Under the pieces are notes generated by a model. That model did no database searches, was not told the DNA's origin, and worked only from the letters and a program-made list of their open reading frames with translations. From assembly GCF_002849695.1 (NCBI RefSeq), contig NZ_CP018937.1:434001-498000 (forward strand): a DNA stretch of 64,000 nucleotides, written 5' to 3'. Source of the DNA: Bacteroides fragilis (GTDB lineage: Bacteria > Bacteroidota > Bacteroidia > Bacteroidales > Bacteroidaceae). This document shows, piece after piece, positions 27,006 through 35,761 of this stretch. Within the stretch, counting starts at the first letter, position 1; each line of letters opens with the position of its first letter. The translations under genes were made by a program, and so were the position numbers.

Positions 27006-29006
27006 TTATTTCTTCTTTTTTCGTAATTCTTCTGCGATTCGCCATTGTATGGCCGCTTCTGTTTCTTTTCCCACCTTCAGCAGTGCATCTCCAAAAAGTT
27101 CGTGTGCACCCGGATGTTCTGGTTTCAAGGTGGTTGCTTTGTCAAGATCGGCCAAGGCGCCTTCCGTATTCTCTGTTTTCAGACGGAGTTTGCCCCGGTT
27201 GTAGAGTGCCTTGAAATCTGTCGGACGAAGACTGACTGCCCGGTTCAGGCAACTCTCGGCATCAAAGAACTCTTTCTCGTTGAAAAGTGTGATTCCTTTC
27301 CGTATCCATGCATCGGTGTATTCGGGATAAAGTTCGATTGCTTTGTCGTAATTGGCCAGTGCAGCCCGGGTATCATGTGCCTGGGTGATGCATTCGTTGC
27401 CCATCAGCAGATATTCCCGTGCGTACTTTTGCAGACTTTTTTGCTGTGCGGCCATTTGTTCCTGTAACTTCCTTTTCTGTTCACGCAACAGGTTGATGAC
27501 ACCTAGTTTCCGGCGGATCAGTCTCCGGGCGGTAGGCTTTTCTATGTCGTAACGGGAGTGGATGGCCAAGAAAAACTGTTCAAGACACGCTTCGAAATCT
27601 CCTTTGTCGAAAGCACGGGCAGCTGCGGCATATTGCACATCGGCTTGTGCCTGTTTCAGAGCTTTGTCGATAGCTTGCCGGTTATTGAACCTTCCGGAAA
27701 AACTTACGATTTCGGGACGGACAAAGATGTCGGCACGGCTGACAGGCTTTTTTAATTGAATGCCTTCGAGCGAGGTACAACGGCTGAGAGCTACGTATGC
27801 CTGTCCTCCGGCGAACACTCCGCCGGTGAAGTCGATAACTACGCGACTGAAGGTCAATCCCTGACTTTTGTGTACGGTGATGGCCCATGCCAGCCGAATG
27901 GGATATTGAGTGAAGGTGCCTAACTCTTCTTCTTCGATCTCTTTCTTTTCTTCATTGTACTTATAGCGAATGTTTCGCCATGATTCACGGTGGACATCGC
28001 ACTCTTTACCGTCATCGGTGATGACATAGATGATACCGTCGTTATCGATTCCGCTTACTACACCGATGGTCCCGTTTACCCAGCGGCGTTCAAAATCGTT
28101 CTTGATAAAGATGATCTGTGCTCCGGGTTTCAAAGTCAGGTCCTTGGATGTCGGCAGGCTGCTTTCGGGAAAATCTCCGTTGATTTCGCCTTCGAATACT
28201 ACCGGATCTCCGGGGAGTTCGGCAAGCCGTCGGTCATTGATGGTTTCCACCGTATCGCGACGGGTGGCAAGGGTGATGTACATATCCTCTTCCGAGGCAT
28301 CGATGGGAGCGCCATAACGGGTATTGAGCAACTGAAGGTCGGCGGCTCCGGCAGCTCCGCTGCGAATGTGATCGAGTACGCTGACAAAAACCGCGTCCGA
28401 CTGCCGGTATACCTTTTGCAATTCGATGGATACCAACTCTATTTCGTTGAAAACCCGTGCCGAAAAAAAGTAAGGAGTGGGATAGAAGCGGTTGATAATT
28501 TCTCGTTCGTCTCCTTTGATCACCGGTTCCAGCTGGAATACATCGCCCACCAGTAAAACCTGTTTCCCGCCGAATGGGTCACGCAGGTTGCGGCTGTATA
28601 CTCGCAGGATGCGGTCTACGGCATCAATCATATCTGCCCGCACCATCGATATCTCGTCGATAATGACCAACTCTACCTGTTCCAACAGCTTCCGATGGGG
28701 CTTGGTATACTTGAAGAATTCGTGGATACGTCCCCGTTGCAGGCTTAGGTTGGGGTCGTCGGGCAGCAATGGATGGAAGGGGAGCTTGAAGAAACTGTGT
28801 AAAGTACTGCCACCGGCATTAATGGCGGCGATGCCGGTGGGGGCCAGTACGATATGCTTTTTCTTGGTGTTCTTGCAGATATACTTCAGGAAAGTCGATT
28901 TACCCGTCCCCGCTTTTCCGGTGAGGAAAACCGATTGCCGGGTGTACTGAATCAGGTTCAGTGCATCCTGAAATTCTTTATTGCCAGTGTCTATAGTAAA
29001 TTCCAC
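27006..29006 (-). CDS. Pif1/RecD-like helicase with C-terminal TPR repeats
   Basis: A 666-residue superfamily 1 helicase. Walker A is at 30-38 (GKAGTGKST), Walker B at 114-118 (IIDEIS), motif III-like LLVGDVFQLEPV near 151-162; motifs V and VI are ITVHKSQGLTFSRVVIDF and YVALSRCTSLEGI near 400-430. After a coiled linker (RKLQEQMAAQQKS) the last 120 residues carry three TPR units (ALANYDKAIELYPEYTDAW and two more). The only sensible start is GTG at 29004-29006, one base after the TGA of the upstream HAD gene, pointing to translational coupling. TPRs suggest a protein partner. Function in repair or replication is inferred from family. Confidence 0.9.
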   Translation of the reverse strand: MEFTIDTGNKEFQDALNLIQYTRQSVFLTGKAGTGKSTFLKYICKNTKKKHIVLAPTGIAAINAGGSTLHSFFKLPFHPLLPDDPNLSLQRGRIHEFFKYTKPHRKLLEQVELVIIDEISMVRADMIDAVDRILRVYSRNLRDPFGGKQVLLVGDVFQLEPVIKGDEREIINRFYPTPYFFSARVFNEIELVSIELQKVYRQSDAVFVSVLDHIRSGAAGAADLQLLNTRYGAPIDASEEDMYITLATRRDTVETINDRRLAELPGDPVVFEGEINGDFPESSLPTSKDLTLKPGAQIIFIKNDFERRWVNGTIGVVSGIDNDGIIYVITDDGKECDVHRESWRNIRYKYNEEKKEIEEEELGTFTQYPIRLAWAITVHKSQGLTFSRVVIDFTGGVFAGGQAYVALSRCTSLEGIQLKKPVSRADIFVRPEIVSFSGRFNNRQAIDKALKQAQADVQYAAAARAFDKGDFEACLEQFFLAIHSRYDIEKPTARRLIRRKLGVINLLREQKRKLQEQMAAQQKSLQKYAREYLLMGNECITQAHDTRAALANYDKAIELYPEYTDAWIRKGITLFNEKEFFDAESCLNRAVSLRPTDFKALYNRGKLRLKTENTEGALADLDKATTLKPEHPGAHELFGDALLKVGKETEAAIQWRIAEELRKKKK

Positions 29007-29007
29007 G

Positions 29008-29793
29008 TCAGATGATACCGAAATGTTTTAATGCTTTTTGTATGCCGTCTTCGTCCACCGATGCAGTCACATAATCGGCTGCCTCTTTGACTTCGTCGTT
29101 TGCGTTGCCCATGGCCACTCCAATGGCTGCATGGCGCAGCATGCTGATGTCGTTGCCTCCGTCACCGAATGCCATTGTCTCTTCCAGGCGGATGCCGAAA
29201 TGGCGGATGATTTCGTCTATCCCTTTTTGCTTACGGATACCTTTTGCCACAACATCTGTGAATGCCGGAAACCAACGTCCGGACTCGCAGTGCGGGAGTA
29301 AAGGCAATATGTTTTTTTCGTCTTCGGTGGTGATGAACGGGGTCATCTGGAAGATTTCGGTTTGGGTAGCTTCGGCAGTAGTCTGGACGGGCAGGATGTC
29401 TACATGCAGGAACTCGTGGAAAATTTGGTTTACCAGTTCGTTGGGGTTGCAGACGGCTACGGTATGTTCGGCGACAAAGATGCAGGGAAAACCTTTCTCG
29501 TCCGAAAGGGCAGCAAGTGTCTTGACATCTTCTGCCGGGATGGAATGTTTGTAAATCACTTCATCTCCTACAAAGCAGTATCCTCCGTTCATGGTGATGT
29601 AACCGTCTATCAAACTTTGTTTCTGGAGAGCCGACAGGTTGTTAATAATCGCTTTCGGACGTCCGGTAGCAATGAAAATCTTAATTCCTTTAGCTTTGGC
29701 TTCGGTTATGGCCGAGAGGGCAGACGAAGGAATTTCGTGCGTGTTGAAACTAACCAACGTCCCGTCTATATCAAAAAACAGGGCTTTTATCAT
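29008..29793 (-). CDS. Cof-type HAD hydrolase
   Basis: A 261-residue HAD-superfamily phosphatase with the type IIB cap. Motif I is FFDIDGTLVSF (nucleophile Asp8, acid Asp10), motif II IFIATGRP, motif III the lysine in AKGIRKQKG and motif IV MAFGDGGNDISML. Cof-type enzymes dephosphorylate small phosphosugars, nucleotides or cofactors; the substrate here cannot be read from sequence. A -7 box (29816-29823) lies 23 bases upstream, and the helicase gene follows with a one-base gap. Confidence 0.93.
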   Translation of the reverse strand: MIKALFFDIDGTLVSFNTHEIPSSALSAITEAKAKGIKIFIATGRPKAIINNLSALQKQSLIDGYITMNGGYCFVGDEVIYKHSIPAEDVKTLAALSDEKGFPCIFVAEHTVAVCNPNELVNQIFHEFLHVDILPVQTTAEATQTEIFQMTPFITTEDEKNILPLLPHCESGRWFPAFTDVVAKGIRKQKGIDEIIRHFGIRLEETMAFGDGGNDISMLRHAAIGVAMGNANDEVKEAADYVTASVDEDGIQKALKHFGII

Positions 29794-29815
29794 ACGTCTT
29801 TTCTTTAATGGAGCA

Positions 29816-29823
29816 CAAATGTA
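29816..29823 (-). promoter_or_regulatory. -7 element of the HAD-helicase operon
   Basis: TACATTTG on the minus strand, 23 bases before the HAD start. Confidence 0.5.
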
Positions 29824-29903
29824 CTGAAAAAGCCTGATATAGAGTAACTGAATACCACAATGATGGTAAATTTTAACTGCTGTCTGCTAAAATAGCTCAT
29901 TTG

Positions 29904-29936
29904 GTTTCATTATGAAACAGATGAATTGTACATTTG
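29904..29936 (+). promoter_or_regulatory. Promoter with overlapping palindrome upstream of the MalY-like gene
   Basis: TACATTTG at 29929-29936 is a -7 box. Twenty bases upstream TTTC (29905-29908) is a -33-like box embedded in GTTTCAT-T-ATGAAAC (29904-29918), a perfect 7-bp-arm dyad. A repressor bound there would block the promoter. Confidence 0.55.
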
Positions 29937-29963
29937 CAGGCTGAACTTAAAAAGAGAACCCTT

Positions 29964-31148
29964 ATGAAATATAACTTTGATGAAGTGATAGAACGCCGGG
30001 GGACAGACTCGGTGAAGTATGACGCAGTGCCGGAACGTTGGGGACGAAATGACTTGCTTCCGATGTGGGTGGCCGACATGGATTTCCGTACTCCACCTTT
30101 TGTGATAGAAGCTATCCGTCGCCGGTTGGATCATGAAGTGTTGGGATACACTTTTGCCTGCGAAGCCTGGTATACATCCATTATCAATTGGCAGAAAGAA
30201 CGCCATGGGTGGAATATTACCCGGGAGATGCTGACATTTACTCCGGGAATTGTGCGTGGACTGGCTTTTGCTTTGCAATGTTTCACTGCTCCGGGCGATC
30301 GGGTGATGGTGATGCCTCCTGTCTACCATCCGTTTTTTCTGGTAACGGAACATAATCATCGGGAAGTGGTCTATAGCCCGTTGGTTTTGGAAGATGGACA
30401 GTATCAGATCGATTTCGAACGTTTCCGTACCGATGTGAAAGGATGCAAAATACTGATCCTTAGTAATCCGCATAATCCGGGAGGACGTGTATGGACCCGG
30501 GAAGAGTTGGCTGAGATTGCGGAAATCTGTTATGAGAATCAGGTTTTGGTCATTTCGGACGAAATCCATGCCGACCTGACATTGCCCGGATATACGCATC
30601 CCACTTTTGCGTTGGTATCGGAGAAAGCCCGTCGGAATTCACTCGTGTTTATGTCGCCCAGTAAAGCTTTCAACATGCCGGGACTTGCCAGTTCGTACTG
30701 TATTATAGAGGATGAAGACATTCGTCGTCGTTTCCAGGCGTATATGGAGGCCAGTGAGTTCAGTGAAGGACATTTGTTTGCTTATCTTGGAGTGGCCGCT
30801 GCTTATAGTAATGGAACGGAGTGGTTGGATCAGGTGTTGGAATACATTCAGGGAAATATTGATTTTACGGACGAGTATCTGAAAGCGAATATCCCTGCAA
30901 TACGGATGATTCGTCCCCAGGCTTCTTACTTGATTTTCCTGGACTGTCGCGAACTGGGACTGTCGCAGAAAGAATTAGTAAGTTTCTTTGTTGATGATGC
31001 ACATCTGGCACTGAACGATGGTGCAATGTTTGGTAAAGAGGGAGAAGGATTTATGCGTCTTAACGTGGCTTGTCCGCGGAGTGTGCTGGAGCAGGCACTG
31101 GATCAGATAAAGCAGGCATACGGGAAGAAGCATGACACAATAGCATAA
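29964..31148 (+). CDS. MalY/PatB family PLP-dependent aminotransferase or cystathionine beta-lyase
   Basis: A 394-residue fold-type I PLP enzyme. The start DEVIERRGTDSVKYD and the phrase LPMWVADMDFRTPP are diagnostic of the MalY/PatB group. The cofactor lysine is Lys234 in SPSKAFNMPGL, and NPHNPGGRVW and ISDEIHADL give the remaining PLP contacts. MalY-type enzymes split cystathionine to homocysteine, consistent with the next gene, which encodes a sulfhydrylase/gamma-synthase-like enzyme 31 bases downstream. The ATG at 29964 is chosen because an upstream in-frame alternative overlaps the -7 box. Confidence 0.92.
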   Translation: MKYNFDEVIERRGTDSVKYDAVPERWGRNDLLPMWVADMDFRTPPFVIEAIRRRLDHEVLGYTFACEAWYTSIINWQKERHGWNITREMLTFTPGIVRGLAFALQCFTAPGDRVMVMPPVYHPFFLVTEHNHREVVYSPLVLEDGQYQIDFERFRTDVKGCKILILSNPHNPGGRVWTREELAEIAEICYENQVLVISDEIHADLTLPGYTHPTFALVSEKARRNSLVFMSPSKAFNMPGLASSYCIIEDEDIRRRFQAYMEASEFSEGHLFAYLGVAAAYSNGTEWLDQVLEYIQGNIDFTDEYLKANIPAIRMIRPQASYLIFLDCRELGLSQKELVSFFVDDAHLALNDGAMFGKEGEGFMRLNVACPRSVLEQALDQIKQAYGKKHDTIA

Positions 31149-31179
31149 TTTGTGGAATTTATATAAAAAGACTTTCAGG

Positions 31180-32415
31180 ATGAAAAAAAATAGTTTCGAG
31201 ACACAAATACTGCATACTCCTTTTGAGAAAGAGGATGCACATCATTCTCTTTCCATGCCGGTATATCATACTGCTGCTTATGAATTTGAAACTGCTGAAG
31301 AGATGGAAGCTGCTTTCTGTGGACGGACAGCCGGACATGCTTATTCACGAATTACAAACCCTACGGTGCAGTACTTCGAGCAACGTGTACAGGCTGTGAC
31401 CGGTGCGCTGAGCGTGACGGCGTTGAATTCCGGAATGGCTGCCATCAGCAATGCTCTGATCACTTTGGCAAGTGCAGGAGCTAATATCGTGACTTCGGCG
31501 CATTTATTCGGCAATACCTATTCATTCCTGAAAAGTACGTTAGGAGCTTTTGGGGTAGAAGTACGTTTCTGTGACCTGACATGCCTTGAAGAAGTGGAGA
31601 GGCAGATCGATGAAAATACTTGCGCGCTTTTTCTGGAGGTTATTACCAATCCGCAGCTGGAAGTGGCCGATTTGAAAGCCCTTGCCGGTATTGTCCATAG
31701 TGCCGGAGTACCATTGCTGGCAGATACAACGGCAGTTCCTTTCCATGTGTTTCGTGCGGCGGATTTCGGAGTCGATATTGAGATTGTGTCCAGTACGAAA
31801 TATATTTCGGGAGGTGCTACCTGCATTGGAGGACTGATAATTGACTATGGCACCTTTGATTGGGGGCATTCCGGTAAGTTGGCAGCTTTGAGTACAGATA
31901 CCGGGAAGGAGGCTTTTACCGCCAAACTCCGTAGGGAGATTCATCGTAATCTCGGAGCATACATGACTCCCCAGGTAGCTTATATGCAGACACTCGGGCT
32001 TGAAACAATGGAAGTCCGGTTTGCCCGGCAGGCGGAAACATGTTTGAAACTGGCACGGTGTTTGCAAGAACTGCCGGAGGTTGAGTCGGTGAATTATACC
32101 GGCTTGGAGACCAATCCGTTTTATGAATTAAGTATCCGGCAGTTTGGTTCTCTTCCGGGCGCGATGTTGACGTTCGACCTTCCATCGCGTGAAATATGTT
32201 TTCGTTTCATAAATCGGTTGAGAATCATACGTAGGGCCACGAACTTATTTGATAATAAAACGTTAGCTATCCATCCGGCAAGCACAATCTACGGTTCGTT
32301 TACCGAGGAGCAGCGCCGGGATATGGACATCAGTCAGAAAACCATTCGCCTTTCGGTGGGGCTGGAACGGACTGATGACCTGCTGGAAGATATCATACAG
32401 GCTCTGAAAAGCTAA
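31180..32415 (+). CDS. Cys/Met metabolism PLP enzyme, O-acetylhomoserine sulfhydrylase-like
   Basis: A 411-residue enzyme of the trans-sulfuration family. PLP is bound by Lys207 in SSTKYISGG; YSRITNPTVQYFEQRV, NSGMAAISNAL and the C-terminal IRLSVGLERTDDLLEDI are family hallmarks. The pattern fits O-acetylhomoserine/O-succinylhomoserine sulfhydrylases best, but cystathionine gamma-synthase or methionine gamma-lyase cannot be excluded from sequence. It begins at the ATG at 31180, 31 bases after the MalY-like gene, so the pair probably cooperates in homocysteine/methionine synthesis. Confidence 0.9.
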   Translation: MKKNSFETQILHTPFEKEDAHHSLSMPVYHTAAYEFETAEEMEAAFCGRTAGHAYSRITNPTVQYFEQRVQAVTGALSVTALNSGMAAISNALITLASAGANIVTSAHLFGNTYSFLKSTLGAFGVEVRFCDLTCLEEVERQIDENTCALFLEVITNPQLEVADLKALAGIVHSAGVPLLADTTAVPFHVFRAADFGVDIEIVSSTKYISGGATCIGGLIIDYGTFDWGHSGKLAALSTDTGKEAFTAKLRREIHRNLGAYMTPQVAYMQTLGLETMEVRFARQAETCLKLARCLQELPEVESVNYTGLETNPFYELSIRQFGSLPGAMLTFDLPSREICFRFINRLRIIRRATNLFDNKTLAIHPASTIYGSFTEEQRRDMDISQKTIRLSVGLERTDDLLEDIIQALKS

Positions 32416-32440
32416 ATTTATCATTTACAAACTTTATACA

Positions 32441-33025
32441 ATGCTGCCAAAAAAAGAAAACCTGGAAGAAAAAGAGAGAACGAAACATACGGTTGATAGT
32501 CTGTATAAGGACTATGTCGACGACTTGTTTTCGTATGCTTTAGGATTCGGGTTTGATAAACAGGCAGCGATGGATGCCATTCATGACGTGTTTTGCAGGG
32601 TATGTATTCGTGAGAAGGATGTTCAGGAGATACAGAATCCTAAATTTTACTTGTTGCGTGCCCTGCGAAACCAATTGATTGACACCTATAAACTTAAACG
32701 GAACTATTCGGAGGTTCTTACCGGTGAGATTACCGATGAACTTCCATACAGAATCAAAATCACCGTGGAGGATGAAATGATCGCGGCGGAAGAACAGGCG
32801 GAAGTGTCACAGAAAGTCGATGAAATTCTGAGTGTGCTGACCGAACGCCAACGCGAGATTATTTATTTACGCTACATGCAGGAATGTTCCTATGAGGAAA
32901 TTGCGGAGATCATGCAAATCAGTGTTCCTGCTTGTCGTAAACTGCTCTATCGGACCTTACTTAAACTGAAGCACAATAATACGTTAGTGCTCTTCTATCT
33001 CTTGCTTTCTATTAATGTTGGTTAA
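32441..33025 (+). CDS. ECF-type RNA polymerase sigma factor
   Basis: A 194-residue sigma-70 family factor. Region 2 spans about 18-90 (LYKDYVDDLFSYALGFG, AIHDVFCRV, NPKFYLLRALRNQLIDTYK) and region 4 about 127-180 (LSVLTERQREIIYLRYMQECSYEEIAEIM). It is the Bacteroidota-type ECF factor usually paired with FecR anti-sigma proteins, as here: the FecR gene starts 109 bases downstream. Such pairs normally answer to a SusC receptor bearing an STN domain; the locus has only an isolated STN protein. It begins 25 bases after the sulfhydrylase gene with no terminator seen. Confidence 0.94.
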   Translation: MLPKKENLEEKERTKHTVDSLYKDYVDDLFSYALGFGFDKQAAMDAIHDVFCRVCIREKDVQEIQNPKFYLLRALRNQLIDTYKLKRNYSEVLTGEITDELPYRIKITVEDEMIAAEEQAEVSQKVDEILSVLTERQREIIYLRYMQECSYEEIAEIMQISVPACRKLLYRTLLKLKHNNTLVLFYLLLSINVG

Positions 33026-33134
33026 ATAAGGCACCAATTTAAATTTTATTCGGGAAAAGTGGGTATGAAACCTGTGCCCGTTCGTGTTCTATGCAGACAA
33101 TAGTGTTATTAAACTCTTTAAGCACCTATTCTGA

Positions 33135-34241
33135 ATGGAAAAAACGAAGCGGGATAGCAGACATATTGATCCTTTGAAAGATGAAGAGAAATTCTTCCAG
33201 TGGTTAAAATTCAAGAGCGTTCGGATGAACAGGGAGCGCCTCTCGAAAGATGATCATGAGCGTCTTCGTCAGCGGATCCATGCTTCTCTGCGCATGTTGC
33301 GACGGAAACGAACCATCAGGAGGGGCGCTTATTATGGTATATCCGTGTGCATCGTTATTGCATTAGGAATCATTTCTTATTTGAATCGTTATGAGAGAGT
33401 GGAACCGGTAACGCCTGTTACTGAACAAAAAGCGGAGATTGTCTGGCAACCTTTGAAATCAGAAGATATCCGTCTGGTAAGTGGCGACAGTATAACTTCG
33501 TTCCGGCAAAATGTGCACCTGCTCTTGAGTAAGGATGGATCAGCCATGGTCTACCACCCCAACAGCGGGCAAGAAAAGATCAGGATGGAACAGAATGAGG
33601 TCAATGAGTTGGTGGTTCCTTACGGTAAACGGTCGAAGGTGAAGCTGGAGGACGGAACAGAAATCTGGTTGAATTCCGGTTCTGTTCTTAAGTTTCCTAC
33701 CCATTTCTCGGGAGAGAAGAGGGAAGTGAGCCTGAAAGGCGAAATGTATGCCGAAGTAGCCGCAGATAGCAAGAAGCCTTTCATAGTGCATACGGCACAT
33801 TTCGATGTGCAGGTATATGGCACCCGATTTAATGTATCGGCTTATGAAGACGAGGCGGTTCCTTCGTGTGTACTTGTGGACGGCATAGTCGGATTTCGGC
33901 CGGAGTCCGGTCCTGAGATACGCATGAAAGCAAATGAAAAAGTGCTCTACGATGGGAAGCAATGTGAAAAAAGAAAAGTTAGTGCCTCCAGATATACCTG
34001 TTGGAAGGAAGGTTATTTGGAATTGGATGATGCCAATATGGTGGATGTACTGAATCGGATAGGACGATATTATAATCTGTCGTTTAACTTCGGTGACAAG
34101 AAGCAACTGACCGGTAAGAGATGTTCGGGAAAGATCTATTTATCCGATAATATTGATAATGTATTGACGACTATATCATTGCTGTATTCTACTGATTACA
34201 GGAAAGAAGAGCGGACTATTTTTATATCTGAGAACCCATAA
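33135..34241 (+). CDS. FecR family anti-sigma factor
   Basis: A 368-residue single-pass membrane protein. A basic N-terminal cytoplasmic region (1-60) binds the sigma factor in homologues; one membrane helix follows (about 64-82, YGISVCIVIALGIISYL). The periplasmic FecR domain contains VVPYGKRSKVKLEDGTEIWL, FSGEKREVSLKGEMYAEVA and FDVQVYGTRFNVSAY, then a C-terminal DUF4974-like region (YLELDDANMVDVLNRIGRYY). Full length. It would transmit receptor occupancy to the upstream ECF factor; the adjacent candidate receptor is truncated. Confidence 0.95.
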   Translation: MEKTKRDSRHIDPLKDEEKFFQWLKFKSVRMNRERLSKDDHERLRQRIHASLRMLRRKRTIRRGAYYGISVCIVIALGIISYLNRYERVEPVTPVTEQKAEIVWQPLKSEDIRLVSGDSITSFRQNVHLLLSKDGSAMVYHPNSGQEKIRMEQNEVNELVVPYGKRSKVKLEDGTEIWLNSGSVLKFPTHFSGEKREVSLKGEMYAEVAADSKKPFIVHTAHFDVQVYGTRFNVSAYEDEAVPSCVLVDGIVGFRPESGPEIRMKANEKVLYDGKQCEKRKVSASRYTCWKEGYLELDDANMVDVLNRIGRYYNLSFNFGDKKQLTGKRCSGKIYLSDNIDNVLTTISLLYSTDYRKEERTIFISENP

Positions 34242-34259
34242 AATGGTAGAGCCTATGGA

Positions 34260-34402
34260 ATGACACTGAACACTATGACACACGCACACACACAACCCCC
34301 ACAAAAAGGATAGAGTGATATCCTTCCTCTAACTTACACACACGACTACATATCAGAGCCGGGAAGCATGGTTATGCCCTCCGGGAAGGGATGCAATGGC
34401 CT
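34260..34402. repeat. CA-rich tract and 22-bp duplication upstream of the STN gene
   Basis: An ACACAC-rich stretch (about 34271-34346) is followed by CCGGGAAGCATGG at 34359 and CCGGGAAGGGATG at 34381, exactly 22 bp apart; both 22-bp units end in CCT. The STN gene starts 32 bases after the second unit. Confidence 0.65.
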
Positions 34403-34433
34403 GAAATTAGTATTATAACAACTGGAACAAAGC

Positions 34434-34877
34434 ATGAAAAGAGAACGTATAGTAAGAACTGAAAACATTGATAAACAGAGAATAAAATATAGAGTATTGT
34501 TTGGCTTTATTTTCATTATGTGCTGTAATGGGGCAGCTTTATCGTCAGAGGATGTTAAGATGCCGGACTGGAAATTTTCTTTTAATCTGAGACGTGTGCC
34601 GATCATCCGGGTTTTTGATGAAATCGAGCAAAAGAGTGATTTTGTCTTTGCGTGGGCTTGCGATATAGACACCGAGATTCATAAGGAAATAAGTATTTGT
34701 GTTTCGGAAGAACCTATCCAAAGAGTGATGGAGAAGGTTTTAGAAGGATCGGGACTCGTTTTTCAGAGACTCGACAGGCAAATCGTGGTTTATCGTTTGT
34801 CGGAGCACAATGCCTGTAGAGCAACTGTTCGCAAGGATAGTGTGAGGGTAATGACAAAGGTGGGACCAAACGACTGA
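34434..34877 (+). CDS. Orphan STN-domain protein, probable remnant of a SusC-type transducer
   Basis: A 147-residue protein with a signal peptide (hydrophobic core VLFGFIFIMCCNGAAL, about 21-36) and then one secretin/TonB N-terminal (STN) domain, about 47-124 (FSFNLRRVPIIRVFDEIEQ, SICVSEEPIQRVMEKVLEGSG, LVFQRLDRQIVVYRL). STN domains normally form the first periplasmic module of TonB-dependent receptors that contact FecR. Here the protein stops at TKVGPND with no plug or barrel, and a second stop follows at once. The opposite-strand Crp-family gene begins 22 bases later. It may be a broken receptor or a retained stand-alone periplasmic sensor. Confidence 0.8.
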   Translation: MKRERIVRTENIDKQRIKYRVLFGFIFIMCCNGAALSSEDVKMPDWKFSFNLRRVPIIRVFDEIEQKSDFVFAWACDIDTEIHKEISICVSEEPIQRVMEKVLEGSGLVFQRLDRQIVVYRLSEHNACRATVRKDSVRVMTKVGPND

Positions 34878-34899
34878 TAGAGGGATTGGCACCGACTCT

Positions 34900-35583
34900 T
34901 TATCGTTTTTCGTTCCACTCTGTCAGGAGTGCTAAGTCGGGTATGCGGATTTCTTTCCGGTGGAGTTCCAGCAGATTTAATTCCTGCAATCCGTTGAGGG
35001 CTTTTGATACGTTCAGGCGAGTATCATCCAGTATGCGTGCCAGATCATCCATTTTCACTTTAAACAGTTTTTCACCTGTCATTCTTTCGATATGGGCCAA
35101 TATGAAACGTATTATTTTATCTTCAATGTCCTTGGGAGCTCTATCCCACAAACGAGTGTAAAGGTTCTGTGCACGATTGCTGACGATATTCATATAGTTG
35201 AGGCGGAAAATATCGTATTTGAACAGTTCACCCATAACGAATGATTTGCTGATGCTTACCATTTGTGCTTCTTCATTATGAGGAATGTAGGTAGATATAT
35301 ACCGGGTGTTCATTCCAAACATGGAGTAAGGTTCCAATACGGCAGGAGCTTCGAAATACTCTATGACAGTCAATGTCTCGTCTTCCGATACGGTGACGGA
35401 AGAGAGCTTACCTTTTAGCAAAAAAAGTAACTGGTCACATACTTCACCACTTTTTATCAACGGTTCTCCTGCTTTATGACGGGTGAAATGAAGTTTTACT
35501 TTTTCTAATATATTTGTGAAATCCTCATGACAAAGTCCCTGAAACAGGGGGAGTTGTAACAAGGTGTCGAACATGGTTTCCAT
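34900..35583 (-). CDS. Crp/Fnr family transcriptional regulator
   Basis: A 227-residue regulator. Residues about 10-125 form a cyclic-nucleotide-binding-like beta-roll ([41 protein letters not shown]). The C-terminal winged helix (about 150-220) has [20 protein letters not shown] as recognition helix. No FNR-type cysteine cluster is present. The start at 35583 fits the -7 box at 35609-35616; a longer open frame to 35643 would begin upstream of the promoter. An alternative ATG is at 35574. It converges on the STN gene. Confidence 0.9.
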   Translation of the reverse strand: METMFDTLLQLPLFQGLCHEDFTNILEKVKLHFTRHKAGEPLIKSGEVCDQLLFLLKGKLSSVTVSEDETLTVIEYFEAPAVLEPYSMFGMNTRYISTYIPHNEEAQMVSISKSFVMGELFKYDIFRLNYMNIVSNRAQNLYTRLWDRAPKDIEDKIIRFILAHIERMTGEKLFKVKMDDLARILDDTRLNVSKALNGLQELNLLELHRKEIRIPDLALLTEWNEKR

Positions 35584-35608
35584 ATATCGTAATCTTCTAA
35601 TTTGAAGG

Positions 35609-35616
35609 CAAATGTA
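35609..35616 (-). promoter_or_regulatory. -7 element of the Crp-family gene
   Basis: TACATTTG on the minus strand, with TTTC about 18 bases further upstream as a -33-like box. It fixes the translation start at or below 35583. Confidence 0.55.
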
Positions 35617-35731
35617 ACGATAATAGGGGTTGACTGAAACCATCTTCCCCTTCTTTTTGTTTTTTTTATTATTTCTTAAAGATGGTAGTGATTACCTAAA
35701 ACAATCTCTTGCGAGATGCATAAAAATGAAG

Positions 35732-35761
35732 TATATTTGCGGGAAAAAGGAGGAAGTCATG
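35732..35761 (+). promoter_or_regulatory. -7 element and strong Shine-Dalgarno of the MarC gene
   Basis: TATATTTG at 35732-35739, with CTTG 20 bases upstream, and AGGAGG at 35749-35754 just before the ATG at 35759-35761. A consensus Shine-Dalgarno is unusual in this window and, with the short leader, decides the start. Confidence 0.65.
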
